From NCBI GenBank assembly GCA_963844175.1, contig CAWJNE010000021.1, positions 496,001 through 560,000 on the forward strand: a stretch of 64,000 nt of DNA, given 5' to 3'. The stretch's first letter is position 1. Each line of letters starts with the position of its first letter. A model generated the notes under the pieces. The model ran no database searches. It was not told the origin of the DNA and was given only the letters and a program-made list of their open reading frames with translations. Both the position numbers and the translations under genes were made by a program. The stretch is from JALZMG01 sp963844175 (GTDB lineage: Bacteria > Actinomycetota > Acidimicrobiia > Acidimicrobiales > Ilumatobacteraceae). Below, one piece after another: positions 26,104 to 34,482 of this stretch.

Positions 26104-27402
26104 GTGGTGGTCGCCGGTGCACGTCGGAAGCGGCGAGCGACCGAGCGCCAGCGCGAGATCGACGGACGGGGACCAGGCAGCGCCGTGAGCGTGATGCAGT
26201 CGGCGGGCTACCGCCGGCTGTTCTACAGCGCGGCGGCGACGATCTTCGGCGTGATGGCCCAGGCCGTCGCCCGTGGCTGGCTGGCCCGCGACCTGACCGG
26301 CAGCAACGCCGGCCTCGGCGGCGTGTTCCTCGCCTTCGGCTTCGCCATGCTGCTGACCACGCCCTTCGGCGGGGTGGCCGCCGACCGCTTCCCCAAGCGC
26401 ACCGTGCTGCTCGTCGCCGTGACGCTGCTGATCGTCTCGTCGCTCGGCGTCGGGCTCGCTGTCGTCACCGGCGCCATCCACTACTGGATGCTGCTCGTCG
26501 CCAGCATGGTGCAGGCGGCGGCGTTCGCCATCTACCTGCCGGCCCGCATCGCCTTCATCGCCCAGGTCGTCGATCCTGACCAGATCGGCCCGGCGATCGT
26601 GCTCAGCCAGACTGCGCAGGAGGCGATGCGCGTCATCGCGCCGGCCCTGGCTGGCGTGCTCATCGGGTTGTCGTGGTTCGGTGTCGGCGGGCTGTTCCTC
26701 ATGGCCGCCGTCACGAGCACGATCGCCGGCGTCGTGCTGCTCGGCCTCCCGCCGGGGTCGCCCGTCCAGGAGTCGCATCGATCGCCGTTGGCCGAGATGG
26801 CTGATGCGGCGCGCTACGTGCGGGCCAATCGCAGCCTGGGGTTGATCGCCCTCACGACGATCGGCGTCGTCGTGATCGGCTTCCCTTACCTCACCTTCCT
26901 CCCGGCGCTGGCCGACGATCGCTTCGACGTCGGGGCGGTCGGGTACGGGTTGATGGCCGGCACGGCCGGGCTCGGCGCGGTGTGCGCCGGCATGATCGCC
27001 CCGCGGCGAGGGTGGGTGGTGACGCGTCCATGGCGCACCATCGCGTGGTCCGGTGCGCTGCTCGGCTTCGCACTGATCGGGCTCGGGCTGATGCACTGGT
27101 TCGCCCTTGCGCTCGTGATGCTGGCGGCGATCGGCGCGACAGGGCTGGTGTTCCAGACGACCACGCAATCGCTGATGCTGTCGTTGTCCGACAGCGAGTA
27201 CCACGGCCGGATGCAGAGCATGGTCGTGCTCGGCTTCAGCGGCTTCGGGCTGGCCGCGCTGCCGCTCGGCGCGTTCGCCGACGCGTTCACGCTGGAGTTG
27301 ACGATGGCGCTGATGGGTGTGGCGGTCCTCGCCGTGACCGCCGTCTTCATCATCAAGCGCCGCCAGCACCGCCGGGCGCTTGTCGCCGTCGAGCTGGCGT
27401 GA
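26104..27402 (+). CDS. Major facilitator superfamily transporter
   Basis: A 432-aa membrane protein with about 12 helices. GVAADRFPKRTVLL matches the cytoplasmic loop 2 motif of MFS drug or siderophore exporters. The C-terminus is basic (IIKRRQHRRALV). GTG 26104 is supported by TAGCGT at 26090-26095, 8 nt upstream, giving a leaderless start; GTG 26185 with a weak ribosome-binding site is the alternative. The substrate is unknown. Its stop abuts the stop of the convergent NTF2-like gene with no gap. Confidence 0.87.
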   Translation: MVVAGARRKRRATERQREIDGRGPGSAVSVMQSAGYRRLFYSAAATIFGVMAQAVARGWLARDLTGSNAGLGGVFLAFGFAMLLTTPFGGVAADRFPKRTVLLVAVTLLIVSSLGVGLAVVTGAIHYWMLLVASMVQAAAFAIYLPARIAFIAQVVDPDQIGPAIVLSQTAQEAMRVIAPALAGVLIGLSWFGVGGLFLMAAVTSTIAGVVLLGLPPGSPVQESHRSPLAEMADAARYVRANRSLGLIALTTIGVVVIGFPYLTFLPALADDRFDVGAVGYGLMAGTAGLGAVCAGMIAPRRGWVVTRPWRTIAWSGALLGFALIGLGLMHWFALALVMLAAIGATGLVFQTTTQSLMLSLSDSEYHGRMQSMVVLGFSGFGLAALPLGAFADAFTLELTMALMGVAVLAVTAVFIIKRRQHRRALVAVELA

Positions 27403-27786
27403 TCAGCGCTCCCACTCGACGTTCGGGAACGTCGCCACCCAGTGCTCGGCGATGCGGCCGTCCTCGATCCGCTGGACGATGAGCCACGAGACGACCGAGC
27501 GTTCACCGGTCTCCTTGTTGATGCCCTTCGTCAGCGCTCTCGTCCAGACGCAGTCGCCATCGACGGTCCGGGCGAGGATGGTGGTCTGCACCCTGGAGAG
27601 GACGCGCTGGAACTCGGCCAGACGGCCCCGGTAGGCGTTGCGCGACACGGTCTCGCTCCCCGTCGCGGTGTGGCGGGTGAACGGCTCGGCGAACAGCTCG
27701 TCGACCACGGCGAGGTTGCCGTCGCGCCAGATCTCGTCCCACCACCGCTGGCTGACGGCGAGCGGATCGGCGGCGGAGGCCTCCAC
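27403..27786 (-). CDS. NTF2-like/SnoaL-like protein
   Basis: A 127-aa protein of the NTF2 fold: LAVSQRWWDEIWRDGNLAVV, FAEPFTRHTATGSETVSRNA and RIEDGRIAEHWVATFPNVEW follow the usual SnoaL/ester-cyclase order. GTG 27786 is preferred over longer in-frame starts because family homology begins there and TACACT lies 7 nt upstream; the upstream extension would run through a dispersed repeat. Function is unknown. Confidence 0.75.
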   Translation of the reverse strand: MEASAADPLAVSQRWWDEIWRDGNLAVVDELFAEPFTRHTATGSETVSRNAYRGRLAEFQRVLSRVQTTILARTVDGDCVWTRALTKGINKETGERSVVSWLIVQRIEDGRIAEHWVATFPNVEWER

Positions 27787-27833
27787 GGCTCGCAGTGTAG
27801 GGAACCGGGAGGTGCCGGTCGGCCAGCGCCGAG

Positions 27834-27935
27834 GCAGCTCCCGAGCGTTCGCTCCGCAGCGCACGTTCCAGACAGGCCGGCCTTGCCCGGCCCCCGCCGA
27901 GTGAGCGGAGTCTTCGGAGCGAGCGAGGCGATCAA
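27834..27935 (-). repeat. Dispersed intergenic repeat, family A, copy 3
   Basis: On the minus strand it reads CGCCTCGCTCGCTCCGAAGA, GGCCGGGCAAGGCCGGCCTG and ACGCTCGGGAGCTGCC. It lies between the divergent starts of the NTF2-like and LLM genes, so it is not only a terminator-type element. Confidence 0.75.
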
Positions 27936-27997
27936 ATGCGATGCGAGCGACCGGCGACGGTCGTGACAACCTTCCCGCGTGAGGACGGGAATCGACG

Positions 27998-28876
27998 ATG
28001 GCTGACACACCGAGCTTGAACGGACCGGGGGTCTGGAGCGGGGCGCTGCGCTACGGCGACCCAGCGGAGGCCGCCGAGGCGGCGGGCGAGCTGGAGGACT
28101 TGGGCTACGGCGCACTGTGGATCCCCGACGTCGGTGGCGACGTGTTCGCGTCGGCCGCCAACCTCCTGCAGGCGACTGAGGCGGTGACCATCGCCACCGG
28201 GATCCTCAACATCTGGATGCACACGCCGGAGGAGACGGCGGCCAGCTTCGACGCGCTGACCACGGAGCACGGGCGACGCTTCCTGCTCGGGATCGGGGTC
28301 AGCCATGCCCCGTTCATCGATCACGTGAAGTCGGCGGGCACCTACCGCAAGCCGCTGCAGCAGGTCCGCGAGTACCTCGACGGCCTCGATGCCGCGCCCT
28401 CGCCGGTCCCCCAGCAGGACCGTGTGATCGCCGCGCTGGGGCCGAAGATGCTCGAGCTGGCCCACCAGCGCACGGCCGGGACGCACCCGTATCTCGTGAC
28501 GCCCGAGCACACGGCGACGGCTCGAGAAGCGCTCGGCGCCGGTCCGGTGGTCGCCGTCGAGCAGGGTGTGGTGTTGGAGCGCGACGCCGACACCGCCCGC
28601 GGCCTGGCCCGCCAGCACCTGGCGACGTACCTCGGCTTGCCCAACTACTCGAACAACTGGAAGCGCATCGGGTTCACCGACGACGACCTCGTCGACGGCG
28701 GCAGTGACCGGCTGGTCGACGCGCTGTACGCGTGGGGTGACGAGTCGACGATCGCCGGGCGGGTCCAGGAGCACCACGACGCCGGCGCCAACCACGTGTG
28801 CGTGCAGGTGGTCATCGCCGATCCGCGCGGCTTCCCGCGCGACGAGTGGCGGGCCCTGGCGCCCGCGCTCACCTGA
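27998..28876 (+). CDS. LLM-class F420-dependent oxidoreductase
   Basis: A 292-aa TIM-barrel protein of the luciferase-like monooxygenase class (TIGR03620-like). Marks are LEDLGYGALWIPDVGGDVFA at the N-terminus, IATGILNIWMHTPEETA, and GRRFLLGIGVSHAPF. Members in actinobacteria use coenzyme F420 for hydride transfer; the substrate is unknown. ATG 27998 has GAGGACGGGA upstream (27981-27990). A family A repeat separates it from the SRPBCC gene. Confidence 0.87.
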   Translation: MADTPSLNGPGVWSGALRYGDPAEAAEAAGELEDLGYGALWIPDVGGDVFASAANLLQATEAVTIATGILNIWMHTPEETAASFDALTTEHGRRFLLGIGVSHAPFIDHVKSAGTYRKPLQQVREYLDGLDAAPSPVPQQDRVIAALGPKMLELAHQRTAGTHPYLVTPEHTATAREALGAGPVVAVEQGVVLERDADTARGLARQHLATYLGLPNYSNNWKRIGFTDDDLVDGGSDRLVDALYAWGDESTIAGRVQEHHDAGANHVCVQVVIADPRGFPRDEWRALAPALT

Positions 28877-28878
28877 TT

Positions 28879-29005
28879 TCGATGGCCTCGCTCGCTCCGA
28901 AGACTTCGCTCCTCCCCGCTGATGCGAGTTGCCGGGCTGCCGCGAGCTCGCTGCGCTCGCGAAGCCGGGCAAGGCCGGCCTGGGGTGAAGTGCTCACTTC
29001 GTCGT
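28879..29005 (+). repeat. Dispersed intergenic repeat, family A, copy 4 (with internal insertion)
   Basis: Begins GATGGCCTCGCTCGCTCCGA and ends near GCCGGGCAAGGCCGGCCTGG, but carries about 30 extra bases in the middle, including GCGAGCTCGCTGCGCTCGC, itself a palindrome-like stretch. It lies between two plus-strand genes. Confidence 0.7.
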
Positions 29006-29021
29006 GGGCCAAACGGTTCTG

Positions 29022-29426
29022 ATGGCGTTCGGCTCGATCCGCCACGAGCTGCGCATCAGCCGGCCGGCCGCCGAGGTGTGGTCACTGGCCGGCGATGCCA
29101 CCCGGCTGCACGAGTGGTTCCCCGGGATCACGGCATGTCACGTCGAGGGTGACGTGCGCACCATCACCCTCGGCACCGGCATGCAGCTGCCGGAGGAGAT
29201 CCTCGTGCGCGACCCGGTGCAGCGGCGCTTCCAGTACCGCATCACGGCGCCGGTCTTCCGCCACCACCGTGGGACCATCGACGTGATCGACCTCGGCGAC
29301 GACACGTGCCTCGTCGTGTACTCGACCGAGGCCGACCCGCGCACGATGGCACTGACGATCGGCGGTGGGACGGCGGGGGCGCTCGACGAGCTGCGCCGCC
29401 AATTCGAGGACGGCGGAGGCCACTGA
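29022..29426 (+). CDS. SRPBCC (START-like) family protein
   Basis: A 134-aa helix-grip protein of the polyketide cyclase/SRPBCC type: RHELRISRPAAEVWSLAGD, TRLHEWFPGITACHVEGD and VIDLGDDTCLVVYSTEADP. Such proteins bind hydrophobic ligands. ATG 29022 is chosen; an earlier GTG (29004) would start inside the repeat. The stop overlaps the sulfatase start as TGATG, so both are in one transcript. Confidence 0.82.
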   Translation: MAFGSIRHELRISRPAAEVWSLAGDATRLHEWFPGITACHVEGDVRTITLGTGMQLPEEILVRDPVQRRFQYRITAPVFRHHRGTIDVIDLGDDTCLVVYSTEADPRTMALTIGGGTAGALDELRRQFEDGGGH

Positions 29427-30961
29427 TGGGCCGCAAGATCCTGTTCGTCACGACCGACCAGCAGCGCTACGACGCGCTCGGCTGCAACGGTGGCGCCATC
29501 GCCCGCACGCCCGTCGTCGACGCGCTGGCCGCCGCCGGCCATCGCTACGAGCGGGCCCAACCGCAGTCGGTGGTCTGCATGCCGTCGCGCTCGACGATGA
29601 TCACGGGGCAGCACCCGAGCACGCACGGGGTGTGGATGAACGGTGTGCCCCTGCCGGTCGACGCTCCGTCGGTGGCGGCCGTGCTCCACGACGCCGGGTA
29701 CCGCACCGCGTTGGTCGGCAAGCCGCACTTCGAGCCGTTCCTCGACCCGTTCGCCCGGTTCGCCGAGAACCGCTTCGCCCGCGACGGGCAGCACGGCGTG
29801 CACCGCGGCTTCGAACACTTCGAGGCGGCGACCCACAGCGGCGCCGGTCCGCTGCACTACGCCCGGTGGCTGGCCGCCGACCACCCGGAGGCGGTCGGCA
29901 TGTTCTACCCCGTGCTCGACGGTTCGCTGGAGGTCAACGCCGCCGGCGGCGGCGAGACCGGCGCACCGCAGGTGCACGACAACACCATCCCCCGCGAGTG
30001 GTACCACACGGACTGGGTGGCCGACCGCACGATCGCTTGGCTCGACTCGCTCGGCGCCGACGACGACTGGTTCTGCTGGATGAGCTTCCCGGACCCGCAC
30101 CATCCGTGGGACCCGCCGGCCTCGGAGCTGGGCCGCGTGGACTGGCGCGAGGTGCCCCTGCCGGCTGGGTACGTCGAGGACGCCGACGAGCGCGAGCGCG
30201 TCCTCGACGCCAAGCCCCGCCACTGGCGGGCGTGGTACGACGGCCGGCTGGTCTCCAACTTCGAGGCGCCGCACGACTGGGTGCCGGCCACCCTGACCGC
30301 CGACCAGGTGCGTGAGGTCAACGCCCGCAACGCCGTGGAGTGCGAGCTGATCGATGAAGCGCTCGGGCGCGTGATGGCCGCCGTCGAGGCGCGCGGATGG
30401 GGCGGCGACGTGGACGTCGTCTTCACGACCGATCACGGTGAGCTGCAGGGGGACTTCGGCCTGCTGTTCAAGGGGCCGTACCACGTCGACGGGCTGATGC
30501 GACTCCCGCTGGTCTGGCGTCCGGCTCCGTCGGCGGGCGTCGCACCGTCGACGATCTCCCGCCCCGTGGGGTTGGTCGACCTGGCTCCGACGTTCTGCGC
30601 CATCGCCGGGCTGCCGGTCCCGGCGTGGATGGAGGGCGACGTGCTGCCCGTCAGCGACGCCGACGCCGACGAGCGAGGGCGAGAGCGCGTGCTCACCGAG
30701 TGGGACAGCGTGCTGTTCGGCGTCGGCGTGCACCTGCGCTCGATCACCCGTGATGGCTGGGTGTGCACCGCCTACCGCCCGGGGTGGTGCCACGACGGCA
30801 CGGAGGGCGAGCTGTACGACCTGGCAGACGACCCGTTGCAGCAGGTCAACCGCTGGGACGACCCGGCGCTGGCGGCCACGAGGTCAGACCTGCTGGCCGA
30901 CCTCTGGGACCACCAACCCGAGCCCCAGCACCCGCTCCGCCGCCTCGAAGCTCCCGTCTGA
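29426..30961 (+). CDS. Type I sulfatase / phosphonate monoester hydrolase-like
   Basis: A 511-aa alkaline-phosphatase-fold hydrolase. Metal-binding Asp is at residue 11 (FVTTDQQRYD). Cys51 in VVCMPSRSTMITGQ is the site normally converted to formylglycine (C-x-P-S-R). FSFPDPHHPWDPP-like and FTTDHGELQGDFGL segments supply further ligands. Substrates in the family are sulfate or phosphonate esters. No signal peptide is visible, so it should be cytosolic. No formylglycine-generating enzyme is in the window. ATG overlaps the SRPBCC stop and GGCGGAGG precedes it. Confidence 0.9.
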   Translation: MGRKILFVTTDQQRYDALGCNGGAIARTPVVDALAAAGHRYERAQPQSVVCMPSRSTMITGQHPSTHGVWMNGVPLPVDAPSVAAVLHDAGYRTALVGKPHFEPFLDPFARFAENRFARDGQHGVHRGFEHFEAATHSGAGPLHYARWLAADHPEAVGMFYPVLDGSLEVNAAGGGETGAPQVHDNTIPREWYHTDWVADRTIAWLDSLGADDDWFCWMSFPDPHHPWDPPASELGRVDWREVPLPAGYVEDADERERVLDAKPRHWRAWYDGRLVSNFEAPHDWVPATLTADQVREVNARNAVECELIDEALGRVMAAVEARGWGGDVDVVFTTDHGELQGDFGLLFKGPYHVDGLMRLPLVWRPAPSAGVAPSTISRPVGLVDLAPTFCAIAGLPVPAWMEGDVLPVSDADADERGRERVLTEWDSVLFGVGVHLRSITRDGWVCTAYRPGWCHDGTEGELYDLADDPLQQVNRWDDPALAATRSDLLADLWDHQPEPQHPLRRLEAPV

Positions 30962-30963
30962 TC

Positions 30964-31063
30964 GAGTCGATGGGCTCGGTCGCTCCGAAGACTCCGCTCA
31001 CTCGCCTGGGCCGGGCAAGGCCGGCCTTGGATTCACCTTCGCTGCGCAACGAACGCTCGGGAT
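30964..31063 (+). repeat. Dispersed intergenic repeat, family A, copy 5
   Basis: Contains CGGTCGCTCCGAAGACTCCG, GGGCCGGGCAAGGCCGGCCT and GCGCAACGAACGCTCGGGAT. It begins 2 nt after the sulfatase stop and precedes the dehalogenase-like gene. Confidence 0.8.
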
Positions 31064-31108
31064 CTACCTGACTGAATCCGCAGCGGGCCCTCGGGCGCCG
31101 GGGCGGTC

Positions 31109-31125
31109 GCCGGTGAACAAACGCG
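31109..31125 (+). repeat. Repeat family C, single arm (GTGAACAAACGC)
   Basis: GCCGGTGAACAAACGCG lies 15 nt before the dehalogenase-like start. The same sequence forms both arms of the palindrome at 54628-54675. It could be a regulatory half-site or a repeat relic. Confidence 0.45.
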
Positions 31126-31139
31126 ACAGAGTGGGGTCC

Positions 31140-32051
31140 ATGACGGAGGTCCACGAGACACCGGGGGGCGTGACGTTCGTGCGCCCGCCCGAGGAGCGGT
31201 TCGCCGACCTGCCGGGCTGGGCGTACGAGGCGCGGGCCGTCGACGTGGACGGGTTGCGCATGGCCTACGTCGACGAGGGCCCCGAGGACGGGCGGACGAT
31301 CCTCCTGCTGCACGGCGAGCCGACCTGGGGGTACCTCTACCGGCGGATGTTGCCGCCGCTGATCGCCGCCGGCTACCGCTGCGTGGTGCCGGACCTCGTG
31401 GGCTTCGGACGCAGCGACAAGCCGACCGAGCGGGAGGCCTACACGTACGCCGGCCACGTGGCGTGGCTGGCGTCGTTCGTCGAGCAGCTCGACCTCGGCG
31501 ACGTCATCGCCTTCGTCCAGGACTGGGGCGGCCTGCTCGGCCTGCGCGTGGCCGCCGAGCACCCCGACCGCTTCGCCCGGCTCGTCATCGCCAACACCGA
31601 TCTCCCCGACGGTGGCCCGATGGGCGACGGGTTCATGGCCTGGCAGGCCGCCAGCCAGACGATGACGATGGATGCCGGTGCGCTGCTGCAGCGGGCCACC
31701 CTGGCCCGCCAGCTGACGGACGGCGAGGTCGACGCCTACCGGGCGCCGTTCCCGGACGAACAGCACCTGGCCGGCGCCCGCCAGTTCCCGATGCTCGTGC
31801 CGACCGGGCCGGACGATCCTGCCGTCCCCGCCAACCGGGCGGCGTGGGAGGTGCTCGAGCGGTGGACCGACCCCGTGCTCACCCTCTGGGCACCGGACGA
31901 CGTCGTGCTCGGGCGCAACCAGAAGAAGTTCCTGCGCCGGATCCCGGGGACGGCCGACCAGCCGCACCAGACATTCAGCCCGGCGGGCCACTTCATCCAG
32001 GACGACGTCGGCGAGCAGCTCGCCGCCGCGATGATCGGGTGGCTGCGCTGA
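31140..32051 (+). CDS. Haloalkane dehalogenase-like alpha/beta hydrolase
   Basis: A 303-aa alpha/beta-hydrolase. ILLLHGEPTWGYLYRRMLPP is the oxyanion-hole motif of haloalkane dehalogenases. The nucleophile is Asp in FVQDWGGLLGLRVA, where esterases have Ser, and the catalytic His is in SPAGHFIQDD. These features fit hydrolytic removal of halide from haloalkanes, but some relatives lack that activity. ATG 31140 has no strong ribosome-binding site; GTGGGG lies close upstream. Its stop overlaps the next gene as TGATG. Confidence 0.88.
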   Translation: MTEVHETPGGVTFVRPPEERFADLPGWAYEARAVDVDGLRMAYVDEGPEDGRTILLLHGEPTWGYLYRRMLPPLIAAGYRCVVPDLVGFGRSDKPTEREAYTYAGHVAWLASFVEQLDLGDVIAFVQDWGGLLGLRVAAEHPDRFARLVIANTDLPDGGPMGDGFMAWQAASQTMTMDAGALLQRATLARQLTDGEVDAYRAPFPDEQHLAGARQFPMLVPTGPDDPAVPANRAAWEVLERWTDPVLTLWAPDDVVLGRNQKKFLRRIPGTADQPHQTFSPAGHFIQDDVGEQLAAAMIGWLR

Positions 32052-33724
32052 TGGCGGCCTCGTACGCCTTCGACCGGTACCTGCGCTACGACGAGCTGAC
32101 CGCGTGGCTGCAGGCGCTGGCCGCCGAGCACCCCGACCTCGTGACCGTCGAGGCGTACGGGCGCAGCCACGAGGGCCGCGACCTCTGGCTCGTCACGGTC
32201 ACCGACGCCGCCACCGGGACCCATGACACGAAGCCGGCGCACTGGGTCGACGCCAGCATCCACGCCGTCGAGCTGACGGCCACGGTCGCCGCATGCCGCC
32301 TGTTGCAGCACCTCGTCGACGGCCACGCCGGCGGGGACGCCACCGTCACCAAGGCGCTGGCGACGCGCACGTTCTACGTCGTGCCGCGGGTCAACCCCGA
32401 CGGCGCCGAATGGGCGCTGTCCGACCCGCCTCGCTTCCGACGGTCCAGCACCCGTCCCTGGCCGTACCCCGACGCCCACCGCTGGCCCGGCGCGCACGTC
32501 GAGGACGTCGACGGCGACGGCCGGGTGCTGCAGATGCGCCTGCCCGACCCCGACGGGGCGTGGATGCCCCACCCGGAGGACGCTCGGCTCCTGGTGCCCG
32601 TGCCGCCGAGCGGCGCGCCGGACGGCGTGCCTCGCTACCGGCTGCTCGACGAGGGCACCATCGTCGACTTCGACGGGTTCACGGTGCCGACGCCGGCGCC
32701 CCCGGAGTCGCTCGACCTCAACCGCAACTTCCCTGCCGGCTGGGCGACCACGGTGCGCGGCTCCGGCGACCACCCGATGTCCGAGCCCGAGATCGACGCC
32801 CTCGTCCGGGCCATCGTCGCCCGTCCGAACGTGTGCGGCTACAACGCCTTCCACACCAGCGGCGGGGTGCTACTGCGGCCGTCGTCGATGGCCGCCGACA
32901 CGACGATGCTGCCTGCCGACCTGTGGGCGTGGGCCGAGCTCGGCAAGATCGGCACCGCGCTCACCGGCTACCCCGTGCACTCGGTCTTCGAGGACTTCAC
33001 CTGGGACAAGTCCGACACCATGAGCGGAGCCGCCGACGACTGGGCCTACGAGCACCTCGGTGTCATCTCGTGGACCACCGAGTTCTGGGACGCCGTCCAC
33101 GCCGCCACCGGCGCCAAGCTGTCCAGCGACTTCTGGTACCTCGGCCCGACCGATGACCAGGCGCTGGCCGTGCTGGGCTGGGTCGACGAGCACGATCCGG
33201 GCGGCTACGCGGCGTGGTACCCGTTCGATCACCCCCAGCTCGGCCCGGTCGAGCTGGGCGGTTGGAACTACCTCGGCACCTGGACCAACCCGCCGGCAAC
33301 GAGGTTGGCCGCGGAGGTCGCCCCGCACGCCGAGTTCGCCGTCGCCCAGGCGCTGGCGTCACCCTGCCTCGAGGTGGGGCACGTCCGTGGCGTCGACCTC
33401 GGTGGCGGCACGTGGCGGGTCGAGCTGGGCGTGACCAACACCGGCTGGCTGGCAACGGACGTGACGGCGCGTGCCCGCAAGCAGCACCTGGTGCGCCCGA
33501 TCCTCGCCGAGCTGACCGGGGCTCCGGTGGTGGGCGGCCCCGCCCGCCAGCAGGTCGGCCAGCTCGACGGGCGGGCCGCCGCCCGATTCAGCTCCTGGCA
33601 CGACGGCACGCCCGATCGCCTGCTCGTCACGTGGGTCGTCAGCGCGGCCGCAGGGACGGCGCTCGAGCTGACCGCCCGCCACGACCGGGCCGGGGCCGTC
33701 GGCGCCGCCCTCACGCTGGCATGA
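32051..33724 (+). CDS. M14-family zinc carboxypeptidase
   Basis: A 557-aa metallopeptidase. The N-terminal domain has YGRSHEGRDLWLVTVTD, the zinc-binding H-x-x-E in DASIHAVELTA, PRVNPDGAEWAL and SLDLNRNFPAGW. The later FHTSGG supplies the third ligand and WTTEFWD a candidate catalytic Glu. The C-terminal 150 residues form an extra beta domain (WRVELGVTNTGWLATDVTAR). No signal peptide is evident, so it acts inside the cell unless exported otherwise. Both ends overlap neighbouring genes, placing it inside one operon. Confidence 0.9.
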   Translation: MAASYAFDRYLRYDELTAWLQALAAEHPDLVTVEAYGRSHEGRDLWLVTVTDAATGTHDTKPAHWVDASIHAVELTATVAACRLLQHLVDGHAGGDATVTKALATRTFYVVPRVNPDGAEWALSDPPRFRRSSTRPWPYPDAHRWPGAHVEDVDGDGRVLQMRLPDPDGAWMPHPEDARLLVPVPPSGAPDGVPRYRLLDEGTIVDFDGFTVPTPAPPESLDLNRNFPAGWATTVRGSGDHPMSEPEIDALVRAIVARPNVCGYNAFHTSGGVLLRPSSMAADTTMLPADLWAWAELGKIGTALTGYPVHSVFEDFTWDKSDTMSGAADDWAYEHLGVISWTTEFWDAVHAATGAKLSSDFWYLGPTDDQALAVLGWVDEHDPGGYAAWYPFDHPQLGPVELGGWNYLGTWTNPPATRLAAEVAPHAEFAVAQALASPCLEVGHVRGVDLGGGTWRVELGVTNTGWLATDVTARARKQHLVRPILAELTGAPVVGGPARQQVGQLDGRAAARFSSWHDGTPDRLLVTWVVSAAAGTALELTARHDRAGAVGAALTLA

Positions 33725-34482
33725 CCGGCGCGGATGGCGCGGTGGGCATCTTCCACGAGGCGACCGGTCAGGGTCCGGCCGTGCTGCTGACGCACGGGTT
33801 CGCCGCGTCGTCGCAGATGTTCGCGGCCACGGTGGCCGATCTGTCCGCCGACCACACGGCGATCGTGTGGGACCAGCTCGGGCACGCCCGCAGCGACTCG
33901 CCGGAGGACCCGGCGGCGTACTCGGTGGCGGAGTCCCTGGAGGCGATGCTCGGCGTGCTCGACGCGGTCGGCGTCGACACCGCGGTCCTGCTCGGCCACT
34001 CGCTCGGCGGCTACCTGTCCTTGGAGCTGGCGCTGGCCCGCCCCGAGCGTGTGCGCGGGCTCGTCCTCGTCGACACCGGCCCGGGCTATCGCAGCGACGG
34101 CGGCCGCCAGCAGTGGAACGAGATGGCCGAGGGGTACGCCCGAGTGTTGGACGACGACGGGCTCGCCGGGCTCGGCCGGATGTCGGGCAGCGCCGAGGTC
34201 GACTCCGGTCTGCACCGCAGCGCCGCCGGGCTGGCCCGCTCGGCGCGCGGCGTGCTCACGCAGGCGGACGGCCACGTGATCGACGGGCTCCCGTCCATCG
34301 CGTGCCCCACCCTGGTGATCGTCGGCGAGCGGGATCGGCCGTTCCTCGCCGGCTCCGAGTACATGGCGGCCAAGATCCCAGGCGCCCGCCTCGCCATCAT
34401 CGACGGCGCCGGTCACGCGCCGCCCGTCACCCATCCGGCGGAGTTCCTGGCTGAGCTGCGCGAGTTCCTCGGGCAGCTGTGA
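33721..34482 (+). CDS. Alpha/beta hydrolase
   Basis: A 253-aa alpha/beta-hydrolase with oxyanion strand VLLTHGFAASSQMF, nucleophile elbow LLGHSLGGYLSLEL, acid near VIVGERDRPFL and His in IDGAGHAPPVTHP. The arrangement is that of small esterases or C-C bond hydrolases; the substrate is unknown. ATG 33721 overlaps the peptidase stop as ATGA, and the gene ends overlapping the acyl-CoA dehydrogenase as GTGA. Confidence 0.88.
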   Translation: MTGADGAVGIFHEATGQGPAVLLTHGFAASSQMFAATVADLSADHTAIVWDQLGHARSDSPEDPAAYSVAESLEAMLGVLDAVGVDTAVLLGHSLGGYLSLELALARPERVRGLVLVDTGPGYRSDGGRQQWNEMAEGYARVLDDDGLAGLGRMSGSAEVDSGLHRSAAGLARSARGVLTQADGHVIDGLPSIACPTLVIVGERDRPFLAGSEYMAAKIPGARLAIIDGAGHAPPVTHPAEFLAELREFLGQL